Source of the DNA: an uncultured Methanomassiliicoccales archaeon | GTDB taxonomy: Archaea; Thermoplasmatota; Thermoplasmata; Methanomassiliicoccales; Methanomethylophilaceae | Assembly (NCBI GenBank): GCA_949292635.1 | Contig: CASEZY010000005.1 | Coordinates: 41,822-105,821, forward strand | Direction of reading: 5' to 3' | DNA length: 64,000 nucleotides | Part shown: one piece after another, positions 34,188 to 42,812 of the stretch | Layout: every line of letters begins with the position of its first letter | Numbering within the stretch: position 1 is the stretch's first letter | Notes under the pieces: generated by a model | Told to the model about the DNA's origin: nothing | The model's input: the letters and a program-made list of their open reading frames with translations, nothing else | Databases searched by the model: none | Position numbers and translations under genes: made by a program

Positions 34188-36068
34188 ATGGGCAGGACCT
34201 ACGCCGCCAACGGGAAGACCGTGGCCGGATGGTGCGACAGATGCGGCACCTTGATTCTGGGGGAGTCCTGCTCCTGCGGGTCCAAGGTCCGCAGGTTCGA
34301 GATCAACAGCCCCGGTGACATCCGTCCGGCCATGGGTGACGCGGGAAGGCTGGTGCGTTCGCTGTTCGAAGAGGCATTCGGCACGTCGGCACCGTTGGAT
34401 AAGAAGGCGGTGTTCCTGAACAAGGTCCCGGGAGAGGACCGCACCGACGAGATCGTGGCCCACGGCGCGGTCATCGGGATATTGAGGTTCGACGTGGAGA
34501 CCCGGCGCCACATGCTCGAGATAAGGCAGGCCGGTGCCGAGTTGTTCGATCAATGTGCCAGTTCCAATGTCGTATCGTTCTCGGGCATGTCCGGTCACCT
34601 CAAGGGGAAGTCGATCCCGGGGGAGAACATCCGTGACATCGTCGGGACCTTCGAACCCGGTGCCCCGCTGATCCTCAGGAAAGGGAACAAGGTGGGCGCA
34701 GGTATAGCGCTGGCTCATTCATCCTCACTCAAAGAACAGGAGAAGGCGGTGCGCATCCGCGACCTTGCGGACCCGATCGGCATGCCGCTGTCCCCGGACT
34801 CCGGCAGGAAGAGGTTCGTGGAGGCCAACCGCAGACATCTGGCTCATCTGGAATCCATGGGTGCGGAGGAGATCCGCGGAGCCCTCCGCGGGCGCAGGTC
34901 CGTCACAGCATCCTTCTCCGGTGGGAAGGACTCCCTGGCCGCGTTGGGCGTATTGCTGAACGTGGTGAAGGGTCCCCAACTGCTCTTCGTGGACACAGGA
35001 CTGGAGTTCCCGGAGACGCTGGAGTATGTGGAGCGCTTCGCCTCCGACCGTCATCTCAAGCTGTTGAAGGCGGAGGCGGGGGACGCCTTCCGCAGGAACG
35101 TGGACGCCTTCGGACCTCCCGCCAAGGACTTCAGGTGGTGCTGCAAGGTCTGCAAGCTGGGGCCGGTCACCGACCTGATATCCGAGCATTTTCCCAAGGG
35201 TACGGTCACCGTGGAGGGCAACCGCATGCTGGAGTCGTTCTCCAGGTCCCGCACCCCGGCGGTGTCCAAGAACCCCTTCGTCCCCAATCAGACCACTCTG
35301 AATCCCGTCCGCACCTGGACTGCAGCGGAGATCTGGGGTTACATCTGGATGAAGGGGCTGGAGTACAACCCGCTGTATGACAGGGACTTCGAGCGCATCG
35401 GCTGCTATCTCTGCGCGTCATGCCTTTCGAGCGAGTGGGAGAACACCCGTAGGATTCATCCAGAGATGCATTCCGATTGGGACGCCTATCTGCGCGGATA
35501 CGCCAAGGAGCGCGGACTTCCCGACGAGTACGTGGACATGGGATTCTGGCGCTGGAAGGTGCTGCCCCCCAAGATGGTGGCCATCGCCGAGCGTCTCGAC
35601 CTGGACCTTCGGCCGAAAGCTATCGCAGGCCCGTCCATGAAGGTGTTGAAGGGAGCATCGTCATGCGCCGCCGGCGGATTCTCGGCGGAGGCTGTGGTGA
35701 CGGTTCCCAGAGCGAGAGGTTTCTCCGCCGTGGAGGATTCGTTGCATCCCATCGGAGACGTCCGCTATTCCGACGAGTTCGAGATCGCCGTGGTGAGGAA
35801 CGACGACGGCACCGCCAAGCTCTTCGGCGGCGGGCAGGTGTCCGTGGTGTCCAAGACCCAGGATGGCGCATCCCGTCTCTTCGAACGTTCGGTCAAGGCG
35901 CTGCTGAGGTCGCAGATGTGCACATCCTGCGGGATCTGCGTCAAACGCTGTTCCAGGGGCGCCATAACCATCAAGGACGGGGTGCACATCGACGGCCGTC
36001 TCTGCACATCCTGCGGGCTGTGCGAAGGCTCCTGCATGGTCGCCCACTACTACGACAAGCTGCTCTGA
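34188..36068 (+). CDS. PAPS-reductase-like protein fused to PUA-like and ferredoxin domains
   Basis: 626 residues in four parts: an N-terminal zinc ribbon (C16, C19, C28, C30), a PUA-like region (about 90-200), an adenosine-phosphosulfate-reductase/N-type ATP pyrophosphatase domain (SFSGGKDSLAAL near 240-250, WCCKVCK, and CYLCASCLSSEWENTRRIHP), and a C-terminal 2[4Fe-4S] ferredoxin (CTSCGICVKRCSRG and CTSCGLCEGSC). This architecture is known from methanogens, where it is implicated in sulfur metabolism, but the reaction is not settled. The ATG at 34188 lies about 25 bases after a TATA element (TTTATAATC, 34158-34166), giving a leaderless mRNA; two earlier in-frame ATGs (34110, 34170) are upstream of that start. 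Confidence 0.85.
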   Translation: MGRTYAANGKTVAGWCDRCGTLILGESCSCGSKVRRFEINSPGDIRPAMGDAGRLVRSLFEEAFGTSAPLDKKAVFLNKVPGEDRTDEIVAHGAVIGILRFDVETRRHMLEIRQAGAELFDQCASSNVVSFSGMSGHLKGKSIPGENIRDIVGTFEPGAPLILRKGNKVGAGIALAHSSSLKEQEKAVRIRDLADPIGMPLSPDSGRKRFVEANRRHLAHLESMGAEEIRGALRGRRSVTASFSGGKDSLAALGVLLNVVKGPQLLFVDTGLEFPETLEYVERFASDRHLKLLKAEAGDAFRRNVDAFGPPAKDFRWCCKVCKLGPVTDLISEHFPKGTVTVEGNRMLESFSRSRTPAVSKNPFVPNQTTLNPVRTWTAAEIWGYIWMKGLEYNPLYDRDFERIGCYLCASCLSSEWENTRRIHPEMHSDWDAYLRGYAKERGLPDEYVDMGFWRWKVLPPKMVAIAERLDLDLRPKAIAGPSMKVLKGASSCAAGGFSAEAVVTVPRARGFSAVEDSLHPIGDVRYSDEFEIAVVRNDDGTAKLFGGGQVSVVSKTQDGASRLFERSVKALLRSQMCTSCGICVKRCSRGAITIKDGVHIDGRLCTSCGLCEGSCMVAHYYDKLL

Positions 36069-36109
36069 TGCCGGCAACGGTTATAAGAGCGACCGGGATA
36101 CGATTGGAC

Positions 36110-36835
36110 ATGGATTACACGATGCTGCTCACACTCGCCCTGGCGGCGGTGCCCGCATTGGTGATGTTCTACTTCGTGCTGAAGGGATACACCTATCCGG
36201 CGGTGGAGGAGCCGTTCTTCAAGGACTCCACGGTCATCACCCTGCTGGTGGTCGGTCTGGTGGAGGGCTTCCTCATCGCGGCCTTCTACACCATGTTCGA
36301 CTGGACCAGTCCGGTCTTCGGGGTGGCATTCGCGTTCATCCAATCCGTCGCTGTGCTGCTGGTGCTCAATCTCCGCAGGTTCCACGGCAAGTCGGACACC
36401 GTGTTCTACGGCTACGCCCTCGGATTGGGCCAGGGAGCGGGCATGTCCTACGGGCTGATGTCCATCTTCATCAACACCGCCGGCGGCATCGATCAGATGG
36501 ATGCCCTCAGCTGGTTCGTGGTGATACTGTTCCTGGTGATGCAGCTGGGCCTGATGTCCAGCGTGGGCACCAACATCGGAGAGGGCGTGGCAAGGTTGAG
36601 GATCGGGGAGTTCACCATGCAGGCCATGCTGGTCTGCGTGATCGGCATGCTGCTGTGGACGTTCACCGCCATCCTGACCGGTGACAACAACCTCCTGTGG
36701 ATACTTCCGGCGCTGGCGATGGTGGCCCTGGCGGTGTATTATTTCTACCGCACGGTGTATAAGGGTATGGCGGGAGTGGTCGCAGACGTCCTTCGTCTGG
36801 AAGGCAGGAAGCGCAGCGACATCCCCAAGAGGTGA
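36110..36835 (+). CDS. Polytopic membrane protein, possible intramembrane protease-like family
   Basis: 241 residues with about seven membrane helices. The pattern FYGYALGLGQGAGMSYG and the long hydrophobic N-terminal segments resemble archaeal PrsW-like or related uncharacterised membrane proteins, but I do not recognise a definitive family and no catalytic signature is obvious. A TATA element (GGTTATAAGAG, about 36079-36089) predicts a leaderless start at ATG 36110. It is followed after 4 bases by a tiny membrane-protein gene. Confidence 0.65.
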   Translation: MDYTMLLTLALAAVPALVMFYFVLKGYTYPAVEEPFFKDSTVITLLVVGLVEGFLIAAFYTMFDWTSPVFGVAFAFIQSVAVLLVLNLRRFHGKSDTVFYGYALGLGQGAGMSYGLMSIFINTAGGIDQMDALSWFVVILFLVMQLGLMSSVGTNIGEGVARLRIGEFTMQAMLVCVIGMLLWTFTAILTGDNNLLWILPALAMVALAVYYFYRTVYKGMAGVVADVLRLEGRKRSDIPKR

Positions 36836-36839
36836 ACCC

Positions 36840-36965
36840 ATGAAGGAGAGGTGGAAGTTCGCGGGCGGCATCGTGGTCCTTGCCATCGGTGCCGTGGTGA
36901 TGTGCGTCCTTGCATCGGGCGCGGTCCACGAGTTCATACTGAACGCACTGGGCGCCGGAGCCTAG
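36840..36965 (+). CDS. 41-residue single-pass membrane protein
   Basis: Very short frame: a charged start (MKERWKFAGG), one transmembrane helix (IVVLAIGAVVMCVLASGAV) and a short tail (HEFILNALGAGA). It starts 4 bases after the stop of the larger membrane-protein gene with GAGG overlapping its end, so it is likely translated from the same mRNA and may be a partner subunit. It ends in TAG, a rare stop here. Confidence 0.55.
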   Translation: MKERWKFAGGIVVLAIGAVVMCVLASGAVHEFILNALGAGA

Positions 36966-37381
36966 ATCCGGTATCTTCCGTAGCCGACCTCGTGTATCAG
37001 GCAGGACTCCAGCATCGCTTCCGCGTATCTCTCGCCCTGTCCCGGGAGCACGTATTCTATGTCCTCCAGGGTGAACTCGCCCTTGATGCGGTCCAGGTTC
37101 TCGGCGGCGACGGCCATCTTCCTTTCGGGGTCGTTGATGTGCGATAACGTGTACCTCAGCGAATCCATGGGGTCGGGACGTTCGCCGTCCTTGACCAGCG
37201 GCACGTCCTCCTTCCCTTGGAACACATCCCTTACTATGTTCTGGTCCCTGTGCTGGAATCTCACCGCCAGCACGCCGTTCTCCGAACGTCTGCCGCAGTA
37301 GGGGCAGACGCTGGTGTTGGCGGAGAGGTCTATCACCCTCTCCTTAGAACATCCCGGACAGGAGACTATGGCGTACATCAT
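36962..37381 (-). CDS. Zinc-ribbon protein of unknown function (DUF1922-like)
   Basis: 139 residues. The N-terminus has a zinc ribbon (CPGCSKERVIDLS...CPYCGRR, C8/C11 and C27/C30) like archaeal DUF1922 proteins, followed by a helical region with repeated acidic and basic runs. The start overlaps the stop of the arginine decarboxylase gene by 4 bases, suggesting one operon PAC2-pdaD-this gene. No specific role can be assigned. Confidence 0.7.
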   Translation of the reverse strand: MMYAIVSCPGCSKERVIDLSANTSVCPYCGRRSENGVLAVRFQHRDQNIVRDVFQGKEDVPLVKDGERPDPMDSLRYTLSHINDPERKMAVAAENLDRIKGEFTLEDIEYVLPGQGERYAEAMLESCLIHEVGYGRYRI

Positions 37382-37848
37382 CTGTACCCGCAGAAGACAA
37401 GGGAGGCGAGACAGCAGCCGTAGGCTCCCTTGGGCACCTTCATCTCTTCGACAACTATCGTGGGATCCTCAAGTTCGGTGTCCCGGATCCTCTCCATCTC
37501 GGCTACCTTCGCTCTGAGTTCGATCTCCATGGACTCCCCGTCGCCGAAGTGGTGGCCCTCCACCACATATCCCCCTTTCCCGTCGGCCCTCTTGGCGAAG
37601 GCGATCCCGGCGGCGATGGTGTCACCCTCCCTCCCGCGCATCTGTGCCAGCACGCAGTGGGTGATAGCCCCCATGGGTATCTCGCAGGGCTCCACCATCT
37701 CGGCTCCCGGCGGGATTATGGAGGAGACGGCCACGAGGTTGAGCTCCTCGATGCCCGCTTCGTAAAGAGCCAGATCGAAGGCGTTGAGTTCCGACACCTT
37801 GCTCATGGCCCTGCCGGATGTGACGAAGTATCTGTTCGGTATCAGCAT
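37378..37848 (-). CDS. pdaD: Pyruvoyl-dependent arginine decarboxylase
   Basis: 156-residue proenzyme. It decarboxylates arginine to agmatine, needed in archaea for polyamines and for agmatidine in tRNA-Ile2. The self-cleavage site is visible as VSSIIPPGAE (S42-S43), where the second Ser becomes the pyruvoyl group. Other conserved segments are MGAITHCVLAQM and the C-terminal GAYGCCLASLVF. Length matches the Methanocaldococcus enzyme type. It lies 4 bases downstream of the PAC2 gene and overlaps the zinc-ribbon gene. Confidence 0.92.
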   Translation of the reverse strand: MLIPNRYFVTSGRAMSKVSELNAFDLALYEAGIEELNLVAVSSIIPPGAEMVEPCEIPMGAITHCVLAQMRGREGDTIAAGIAFAKRADGKGGYVVEGHHFGDGESMEIELRAKVAEMERIRDTELEDPTIVVEEMKVPKGAYGCCLASLVFCGYR

Positions 37849-37852
37849 CGGA

Positions 37853-38596
37853 TCACCCGTACAGTATGTCCCTGTTGCCGGTATCCGCAGGCTCCGCCTG
37901 GGCCTTGAGGCGATTGTCGATCTCCTTGGCCTCGGCGTACAGGGGCTCGGTGTCTATGTGCACCTCGGGGAGCATCCTCTTGATCACTTCCAACAGCTTG
38001 GCCGCGCCCAGGGGGTCGGGGATCTCGGAGCGGGCGGTGCCCAGGAACGAGATCACGTTCATCCCTCTGACCGATCCCTCGTATAACAGCACGCCGGAGA
38101 TGCCGCGGACCATGCCGTCGTCGAAGGGCTCCACACCGTAACGGTTCATCATCTCTCTGGCCTCGGGGGTGGATGCGGTTCCAAGGATGTCGTATTTGTC
38201 CGGGGCGAACATAGGTATGCCATCCAGGGTGACCACGGTATCCACATGGTTCTCCGCGAACCAATCCAGAAGTGCCAGCGCTATGTCCCTGTGGGTCTCC
38301 GCCTTAGGTCCGAACTCGGTGGTGACCACCACGATGTTGTCGCAGTCCAGCCCTTCTTCGCATTTGTCCCTGCAGCCGGAGAATATCCTGATGGGAGGCA
38401 TGGGCCTGCCGTTCTGGATGAGCGCATACGGGGGGAAATCCGATGAGGTCAGCCCAGCCACCAGGTCCAGCTTCAGGTCCCTGGACAGGAAGTTGGTGGC
38501 GATGGAGCTCACCAGACCCAGACTCGGGAATCCGACGATGGCAACATGGGTCCCCGGACCCATCTCGCCGAACTTGTGGAGAACCACCTCTGTCAT
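37853..38596 (-). CDS. PAC2-family protein (proteasome assembly chaperone-like)
   Basis: 247 residues of the PAC2/PSMG2 family: AIVGFPSLGLVSSIATNFL at the N-terminus, DNIVVVTTEFGPKAETHRDIA in the middle and GVLLYEGSVRGMNVISFLGTA toward the end. Archaeal homologues (PbaA/PbaB-like) include proteasome assembly factors and scaffold proteins. ATG 38596 is chosen because a TATA-like element (GGTTAATAGC, about 38620-38629 on the minus strand) sits about 25 bases upstream. The same AT-rich core may also serve the divergent M16 gene. Confidence 0.85.
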   Translation of the reverse strand: MTEVVLHKFGEMGPGTHVAIVGFPSLGLVSSIATNFLSRDLKLDLVAGLTSSDFPPYALIQNGRPMPPIRIFSGCRDKCEEGLDCDNIVVVTTEFGPKAETHRDIALALLDWFAENHVDTVVTLDGIPMFAPDKYDILGTASTPEAREMMNRYGVEPFDDGMVRGISGVLLYEGSVRGMNVISFLGTARSEIPDPLGAAKLLEVIKRMLPEVHIDTEPLYAEAKEIDNRLKAQAEPADTGNRDILYG

Positions 38597-38649
38597 GGTC
38601 CGCCCCATCACGCGCAAGGCTATTAACCGTTGCCCCGAATGTCCCCGGC

Positions 38650-39921
38650 ATGGCCAAGGGCAGCTTATCTGTAGAGTCCACCGCAGCGGGAATCCAGGTT
38701 ATCGTCGACAACAACCCCGACAGTCAGAGTGCCGCATACATGGCGGCGGTCAGCACGGGTTCAAGGGACGAGGCGCCGGAGATCTGGGGGATATCCCACC
38801 TGCTGGAGCATGTGGTGTTCAGGGCCACAGACACCTACGACTCGTACACCATGGCCAAGGAGATGGAGGGCGCCGGAGGCATGCTCAACGCCTTCACCGG
38901 GAAGGAGATGACCGCCTTCTACGGCATCACCCTCAAGGAGACGGCGGAGGTGGCGAGACGTTTCGTCGCCGATATCGTGTGCAACCCCAAGATCTCCGAG
39001 GACGACACCGAGATGGAGAAGAAGATCGTCCTGCAGGAGATCAGCATGTGCGAGAACGATCCAGCCTCCTACATCCACGACCTGTTCGCGGAGACCGTTT
39101 GGAGAGGTCACGAGTTGGGGCATAACGAGGCCGGGACCACGGAGATCGTCGAAGGACTGACGTCAAAGGACCTGCGGGCCTACTACGAGGACCGCTACCT
39201 CATCCCGAACATCACCGTCTTCGCATCCGGGTGCGTGGATCCCGAGGAGGCCGTGGCATGGGCTGAGGAGAGCTTCGACGGCATGTCCGGCGGCCGCAGG
39301 AACCACAGGGAGGCACCGCCCGTTCACGAGTCCATATACAAGCACTACCGCCGCAAGGACGACCACTGCTATGTTGGCATGGGGTTCCCCACCGGCGGTC
39401 CGGCGGATCCCGACAGATTCCCCATCATGATGCTCAACACCATCTTGGGAGCGGGCTCCTCGTCCAGGCTGTTCCAGCAGGTGAGGGAGGAGCGTGCCCT
39501 GGTGTACTCGGTGTACGCCAACCAGGACATGAACTCCGACGGTGCCTCCATGGGTGCGTTCTTCTCATCCACCGGCGACAACGTGCCGGAGGCGGTGGAC
39601 GTGGTGGGGAAGGTGTTCCGCGAGGTGAAGGACGGGGTCCAGGAAGAGGAGCTCGCCAGGGCCAAGAACATCGTGAAAGGTTCGCTGGTGAGGGCTTACG
39701 AGTCCACCTCGAACCGCATATACCGCATGGCCAGGCAGCGCCTGGTGTCCGGGGAGACCGTCACCCTGGAGGATCAGCTCAGGAGACTGGATTCCGTCAC
39801 CACGGAGGATGTGGTCAGGGCCGCGGAGAAGGTGATCCGCTCGGACAGGCTGCATGTGGTCATGTATGGCCCTAACGTGAAAGGCATGAAGGGCTTCTCG
39901 CCGGATCAGATCGAGCTCTGA
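38650..39921 (+). CDS. Peptidase M16 (insulinase-like) metalloprotease
   Basis: 423 residues. The inverted zinc motif HxxEH is present as HLLEH in ISHLLEHVVFRATDTY and the distal glutamate in the CENDPASYIHDLFAETVW region. The second M16 domain (about 190-420) carries GMGFPTGGPADPDRFPI and LGAGSSSRLFQQVREERALVYSV. Such enzymes cleave peptides; in bacteria the family also includes PqqF and mitochondrial processing relatives. ATG 38650 follows a TATA-like core (CTATTAACC, 38621-38629) by about 25 bases, giving a leaderless mRNA. A longer upstream in-frame extension overlaps the divergent gene and is not used. Confidence 0.88.
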   Translation: MAKGSLSVESTAAGIQVIVDNNPDSQSAAYMAAVSTGSRDEAPEIWGISHLLEHVVFRATDTYDSYTMAKEMEGAGGMLNAFTGKEMTAFYGITLKETAEVARRFVADIVCNPKISEDDTEMEKKIVLQEISMCENDPASYIHDLFAETVWRGHELGHNEAGTTEIVEGLTSKDLRAYYEDRYLIPNITVFASGCVDPEEAVAWAEESFDGMSGGRRNHREAPPVHESIYKHYRRKDDHCYVGMGFPTGGPADPDRFPIMMLNTILGAGSSSRLFQQVREERALVYSVYANQDMNSDGASMGAFFSSTGDNVPEAVDVVGKVFREVKDGVQEEELARAKNIVKGSLVRAYESTSNRIYRMARQRLVSGETVTLEDQLRRLDSVTTEDVVRAAEKVIRSDRLHVVMYGPNVKGMKGFSPDQIEL

Positions 39922-40391
39922 ATCTCCTTCAGGATGTGGAGCACGGCCTCCACCGCCCTGGGCTTCGCCTCCACCAGCTTGGGGGTCATGCCCTCGTTGA
40001 CGGTGATCAGATCCTCCGCTTCGATGGCCACGAACTTCACCTCATCCGGCATCATCTCCGGCTCCACCTGCCTGCCGATGCGCATGGCGGTGGCCAGGTT
40101 GATGTCGTGGGCGGAAGCGTCACCGATGGTGTCGTCGAAGTCCTCGGGGTTGTAGAACATTATCGTCCCCGGTTCGTATTGCCGGGTCTGGATGGCGTCC
40201 ACGATGATCACGTGCTTGTATCCCCAGAGCACCGGTATGATGTCCAGTCCGCCGATGGCCTCCTGACGGGTCTCCACGCCGTCCAGGTGCATGTCCTCGA
40301 TCTCCTGGACCACCTCGAGGCCGATGGCGTCGTCGCTCATGATGGGGCTGCCCAGCCCAACGATCAGTACCGTGTCGGTACGCTCATCCAT
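39906..40391 (-). CDS. Hydrogenase maturation protease
   Basis: 161 residues of the HyaD/HycI/FrhD family, which removes the C-terminal peptide of the [NiFe]-hydrogenase large subunit after nickel insertion. Signature features: VLIVGLGSPIMSDDAIGLEV (metal-site Asp), IIVDAI and a DINLATAM segment with the second conserved Asp/His region (ASAHDIN). It probably matures MvhA- or Frh-type hydrogenase for H2-dependent methylotrophic methanogenesis; no hydrogenase gene is in the window. Its start overlaps the DUF1538 stop by 8 bases, and its stop overlaps the M16 gene tail-to-tail. Confidence 0.88.
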   Translation of the reverse strand: MDERTDTVLIVGLGSPIMSDDAIGLEVVQEIEDMHLDGVETRQEAIGGLDIIPVLWGYKHVIIVDAIQTRQYEPGTIMFYNPEDFDDTIGDASAHDINLATAMRIGRQVEPEMMPDEVKFVAIEAEDLITVNEGMTPKLVEAKPRAVEAVLHILKEIQSSI

Positions 40392-41844
40392 GGATTGCCT
40401 CCTTCTTGAGCTGTCTTATGTACACGCCGAAGGCGCACAGGAAGACGATGGGCGCCAGGGCTATCAAAGCTATGACACCGAATCCGTTGATGACTGCGTC
40501 GGTCCCCGTGTACAATGCTGCGGAGACTCCCGTGTACAGCGTGCTGATGACCGCCACGGACATGGGTCCGGTGGCAACCCCACCGGCGTCGAATGCTATG
40601 CCCACCAGGTCCTTGTCGCAGAGCCACATCAGTATGAGTGCCAGTATGTATCCGGGGATGAGGATGTAGAGCAGGTTGAAGTCGTAGCAGACCTTCCACA
40701 TGCCTATCGCCACGAACAGCGCCACTCCGGAGGAGATGGTGAGCTTGACCACCTTCTTGCTGACCATGCCGCCGGAGGCGCTCTCCACCCTGTCGCAGAG
40801 GATCGCCACAGCTGGTTCCGCATAAGCCACTAGGAATCCCAGCAATGCCCCCAACAGTATGAGCAGAAGACTCTGATCCGCCAGCACGGTGCCCAATGCG
40901 GTGGCCACGGGGATGAAGCCGGTGTAGATGGCGGTGAGGAACACGATGGCCCCGATGCTGGCCATCAGGATGCCGATAAGCATCTCCTTCACCGCATTCC
41001 AGGTGAATTTGAGGAACACCCTCTGGAACACCGCGAAGAATATGGTCAGGGGAATGATCGCCAGGGCCACGCTGTAGATGGATGAGATCAGCTCCTCCAG
41101 CATCCTGTGGATGGCATCCATCTCCGCCAGGGTCTCTCCGGCGGACTCGGTTGCCGCCACATCTCCCATGGATATGCCCATTATGAGAAGTGCCAGCACG
41201 GGACCTATAGAGGCGACACCGATCATACCGAATCCATCCAGCTCGTTGCGGGTGCGTCCCACCGAGCATATCCCGATACCAAGTGCCAGCAGGATGGGGA
41301 CGGTCATGGGTCCGGTGGTCACACCTCCGGAATCGAAGGCGATACTCAGGAACTGGCTGGGTGCCAGGCAGGCGATCGCCAACAGAGCCAGATAGCATAT
41401 CGTGAACAGCACCCTGAGGGAGAACTTGAAGACGATCCTGGCCGCCGCAACTATCAGCAGGGCGGCCACTCCGATGGCGATGGCGTACACCAGTGTGTTG
41501 CTGTTCAAAGCGGAGAACAGTGACTCCACCTGGCTGGTGAACACGCCCACGTCCGGCTCCGCCACCGTCACCAGGAAGGATATGGCGAACACCACGCCGA
41601 TCATGAACAGTTTGGAGCGACGCTTGGGTATCTCGGAACCTATCGCTTCCACCACCGGGTTCAGACCGGTGTCCACACCGACCAGGAACACCGTGAAGCC
41701 TATCAGGACCAGGACGATGCAGAGCAGCGTCATCAGCAGGTCGCTCACGGATGCGTCGGAAACCGTCAATTGGAGAATGAACAGCAACGCCGCGATGGGC
41801 AGCGTTGACACAAGGACCTCTTTGAAAGTTTCGCGTGCACCCAT
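40384..41844 (-). CDS. DUF1538 duplicated membrane protein
   Basis: 486 residues with about twelve membrane helices arranged as two homologous halves (about 10-225 and 265-480). Each half contains a diagnostic FDSGGVTTGPMTVP or FDAGGVATGPMSVAV motif and an AEP motif (VTVAEPDVGV, VAYAEPAVAI). DUF1538 proteins are predicted transporters or channels, with unknown substrate. A TATA element (TTAAATAAC on the minus strand, about 41865-41873) gives a leaderless start at 41844. A palindrome GCTCGC-gttat-GCGAGC lies between the TATA box and start. Co-transcribed with the hydrogenase maturation protease. Confidence 0.82.
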   Translation of the reverse strand: MGARETFKEVLVSTLPIAALLFILQLTVSDASVSDLLMTLLCIVLVLIGFTVFLVGVDTGLNPVVEAIGSEIPKRRSKLFMIGVVFAISFLVTVAEPDVGVFTSQVESLFSALNSNTLVYAIAIGVAALLIVAAARIVFKFSLRVLFTICYLALLAIACLAPSQFLSIAFDSGGVTTGPMTVPILLALGIGICSVGRTRNELDGFGMIGVASIGPVLALLIMGISMGDVAATESAGETLAEMDAIHRMLEELISSIYSVALAIIPLTIFFAVFQRVFLKFTWNAVKEMLIGILMASIGAIVFLTAIYTGFIPVATALGTVLADQSLLLILLGALLGFLVAYAEPAVAILCDRVESASGGMVSKKVVKLTISSGVALFVAIGMWKVCYDFNLLYILIPGYILALILMWLCDKDLVGIAFDAGGVATGPMSVAVISTLYTGVSAALYTGTDAVINGFGVIALIALAPIVFLCAFGVYIRQLKKEAIHG

Positions 41845-41845
41845 A

Positions 41846-41862
41846 GCTCGCGTTATGCGAGC
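41846..41862 (-). promoter_or_regulatory. Operator-like palindrome at the DUF1538 transcription start
   Basis: GCTCGC-gttat-GCGAGC is a perfect 6-bp inverted repeat placed between the TATA element and the start codon of the minus-strand gene, where a bound protein would block initiation. A further inverted repeat (CGCGT...ACGCG) lies at about 41877-41896 before the divergent regulator gene. The adjacent LysR/ModE-like regulator is the obvious candidate ligand; this is inferred. Confidence 0.5.
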
Positions 41863-41940
41863 ATGTTATTTAATTGCGCGTTAACAGACACGCGTGCGTG
41901 GCGGCGCAAGTGTTGTTAATCCCCTGAGCGTTCACTGCTC

Positions 41941-42744
41941 GTGGACATCAAGGTGCGCACGTCGCTGCTGGTCGAGGGGCAATCGGTCACCGCCAGGCAG
42001 ATCGAGGTCCTGAAGGCGATACGGGATGGTGGCAGCAAGAATGCGGCCGCGAAGGCTCTGGGTATATCGCCGCCGGTGGTGCACCGCTACATGGACTCGT
42101 TGGAGAAGGGAATCGGGCACCCCCTTCTCAAGTCCACCCCCAACGGCACCCGGCTCACCGACGAAGCTTTGGCGATACTGGAGACGGCGGAGGCTGCGGA
42201 GCTGAGGAACAACCCGGCCAAGAGGTTCACCGTTGCCTGCACCCCGGTGACCCAGGAGCTCATAATGGCGGTGCTGTCCCATACCCGCATAAAGGCGGAG
42301 CTGATCATCGCCGACGACCTCTCCAACATACGCATGCTGCGCGAGGGGTCCGTCAGCCTCATCGTCTTGGATGACCCGCTGCACCTCTTCGACCTGGAGG
42401 ACTTCCAGTGGACGGAGATCGGCCACATGGACATGGTGCACGTGGACAACGGGCCTTCCTACATCCGCTACCGCTACGGGGCACAGAGGATTGCCTACGA
42501 GTTCCTGGATATGAGCGGCGTGGAATACACGGTGGACGCTGAGACATACCTGCTCAGCGAACTGTTGGAGTCGGGCAAGAGCTTCTTCGTGGACGAGTTC
42601 CTGCTCATGCGTAAGGGCCTGCAGATCAGGTCTTCCACCGACAAGTCCCTGCTGAGGCACACCATCAACGCCGTCTATCGCCGTGAGACGCCCTGTGTGC
42701 AGCGGCTGCTGAAGGCGATACGCGCACGCCATATGATAGACTAG
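41941..42744 (+). CDS. LysR/ModE-type winged-helix regulator
   Basis: 267 residues. The N-terminal wHTH (TARQIEVLKAIRDGGSKNAAAKALGISPPVVHRYMDSLEK is spread over about 17-56) has the LysR/ModE pattern of an ILxAIxxxGSxxxAAxxLGIS helix-turn-helix. The C-terminal part (about 85-260) resembles a periplasmic-binding-like effector domain (FTVACTPVTQELI, SVSLIVLDDPL). GTG at 41941 follows a TATA-like TTGTTAATC (41911-41919) by about 25 bases. Divergent from the DUF1538 gene and upstream of hdrCB; which of these it controls is unknown. Ends with TAG. Confidence 0.78.
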   Translation: MDIKVRTSLLVEGQSVTARQIEVLKAIRDGGSKNAAAKALGISPPVVHRYMDSLEKGIGHPLLKSTPNGTRLTDEALAILETAEAAELRNNPAKRFTVACTPVTQELIMAVLSHTRIKAELIIADDLSNIRMLREGSVSLIVLDDPLHLFDLEDFQWTEIGHMDMVHVDNGPSYIRYRYGAQRIAYEFLDMSGVEYTVDAETYLLSELLESGKSFFVDEFLLMRKGLQIRSSTDKSLLRHTINAVYRRETPCVQRLLKAIRARHMID

Positions 42745-42812
42745 AAACGGAATCAGTATTACCATTATAGGTAATTCGGAATTCCTAAAGACTGTGGGGA
42801 TTAAATACCCTG

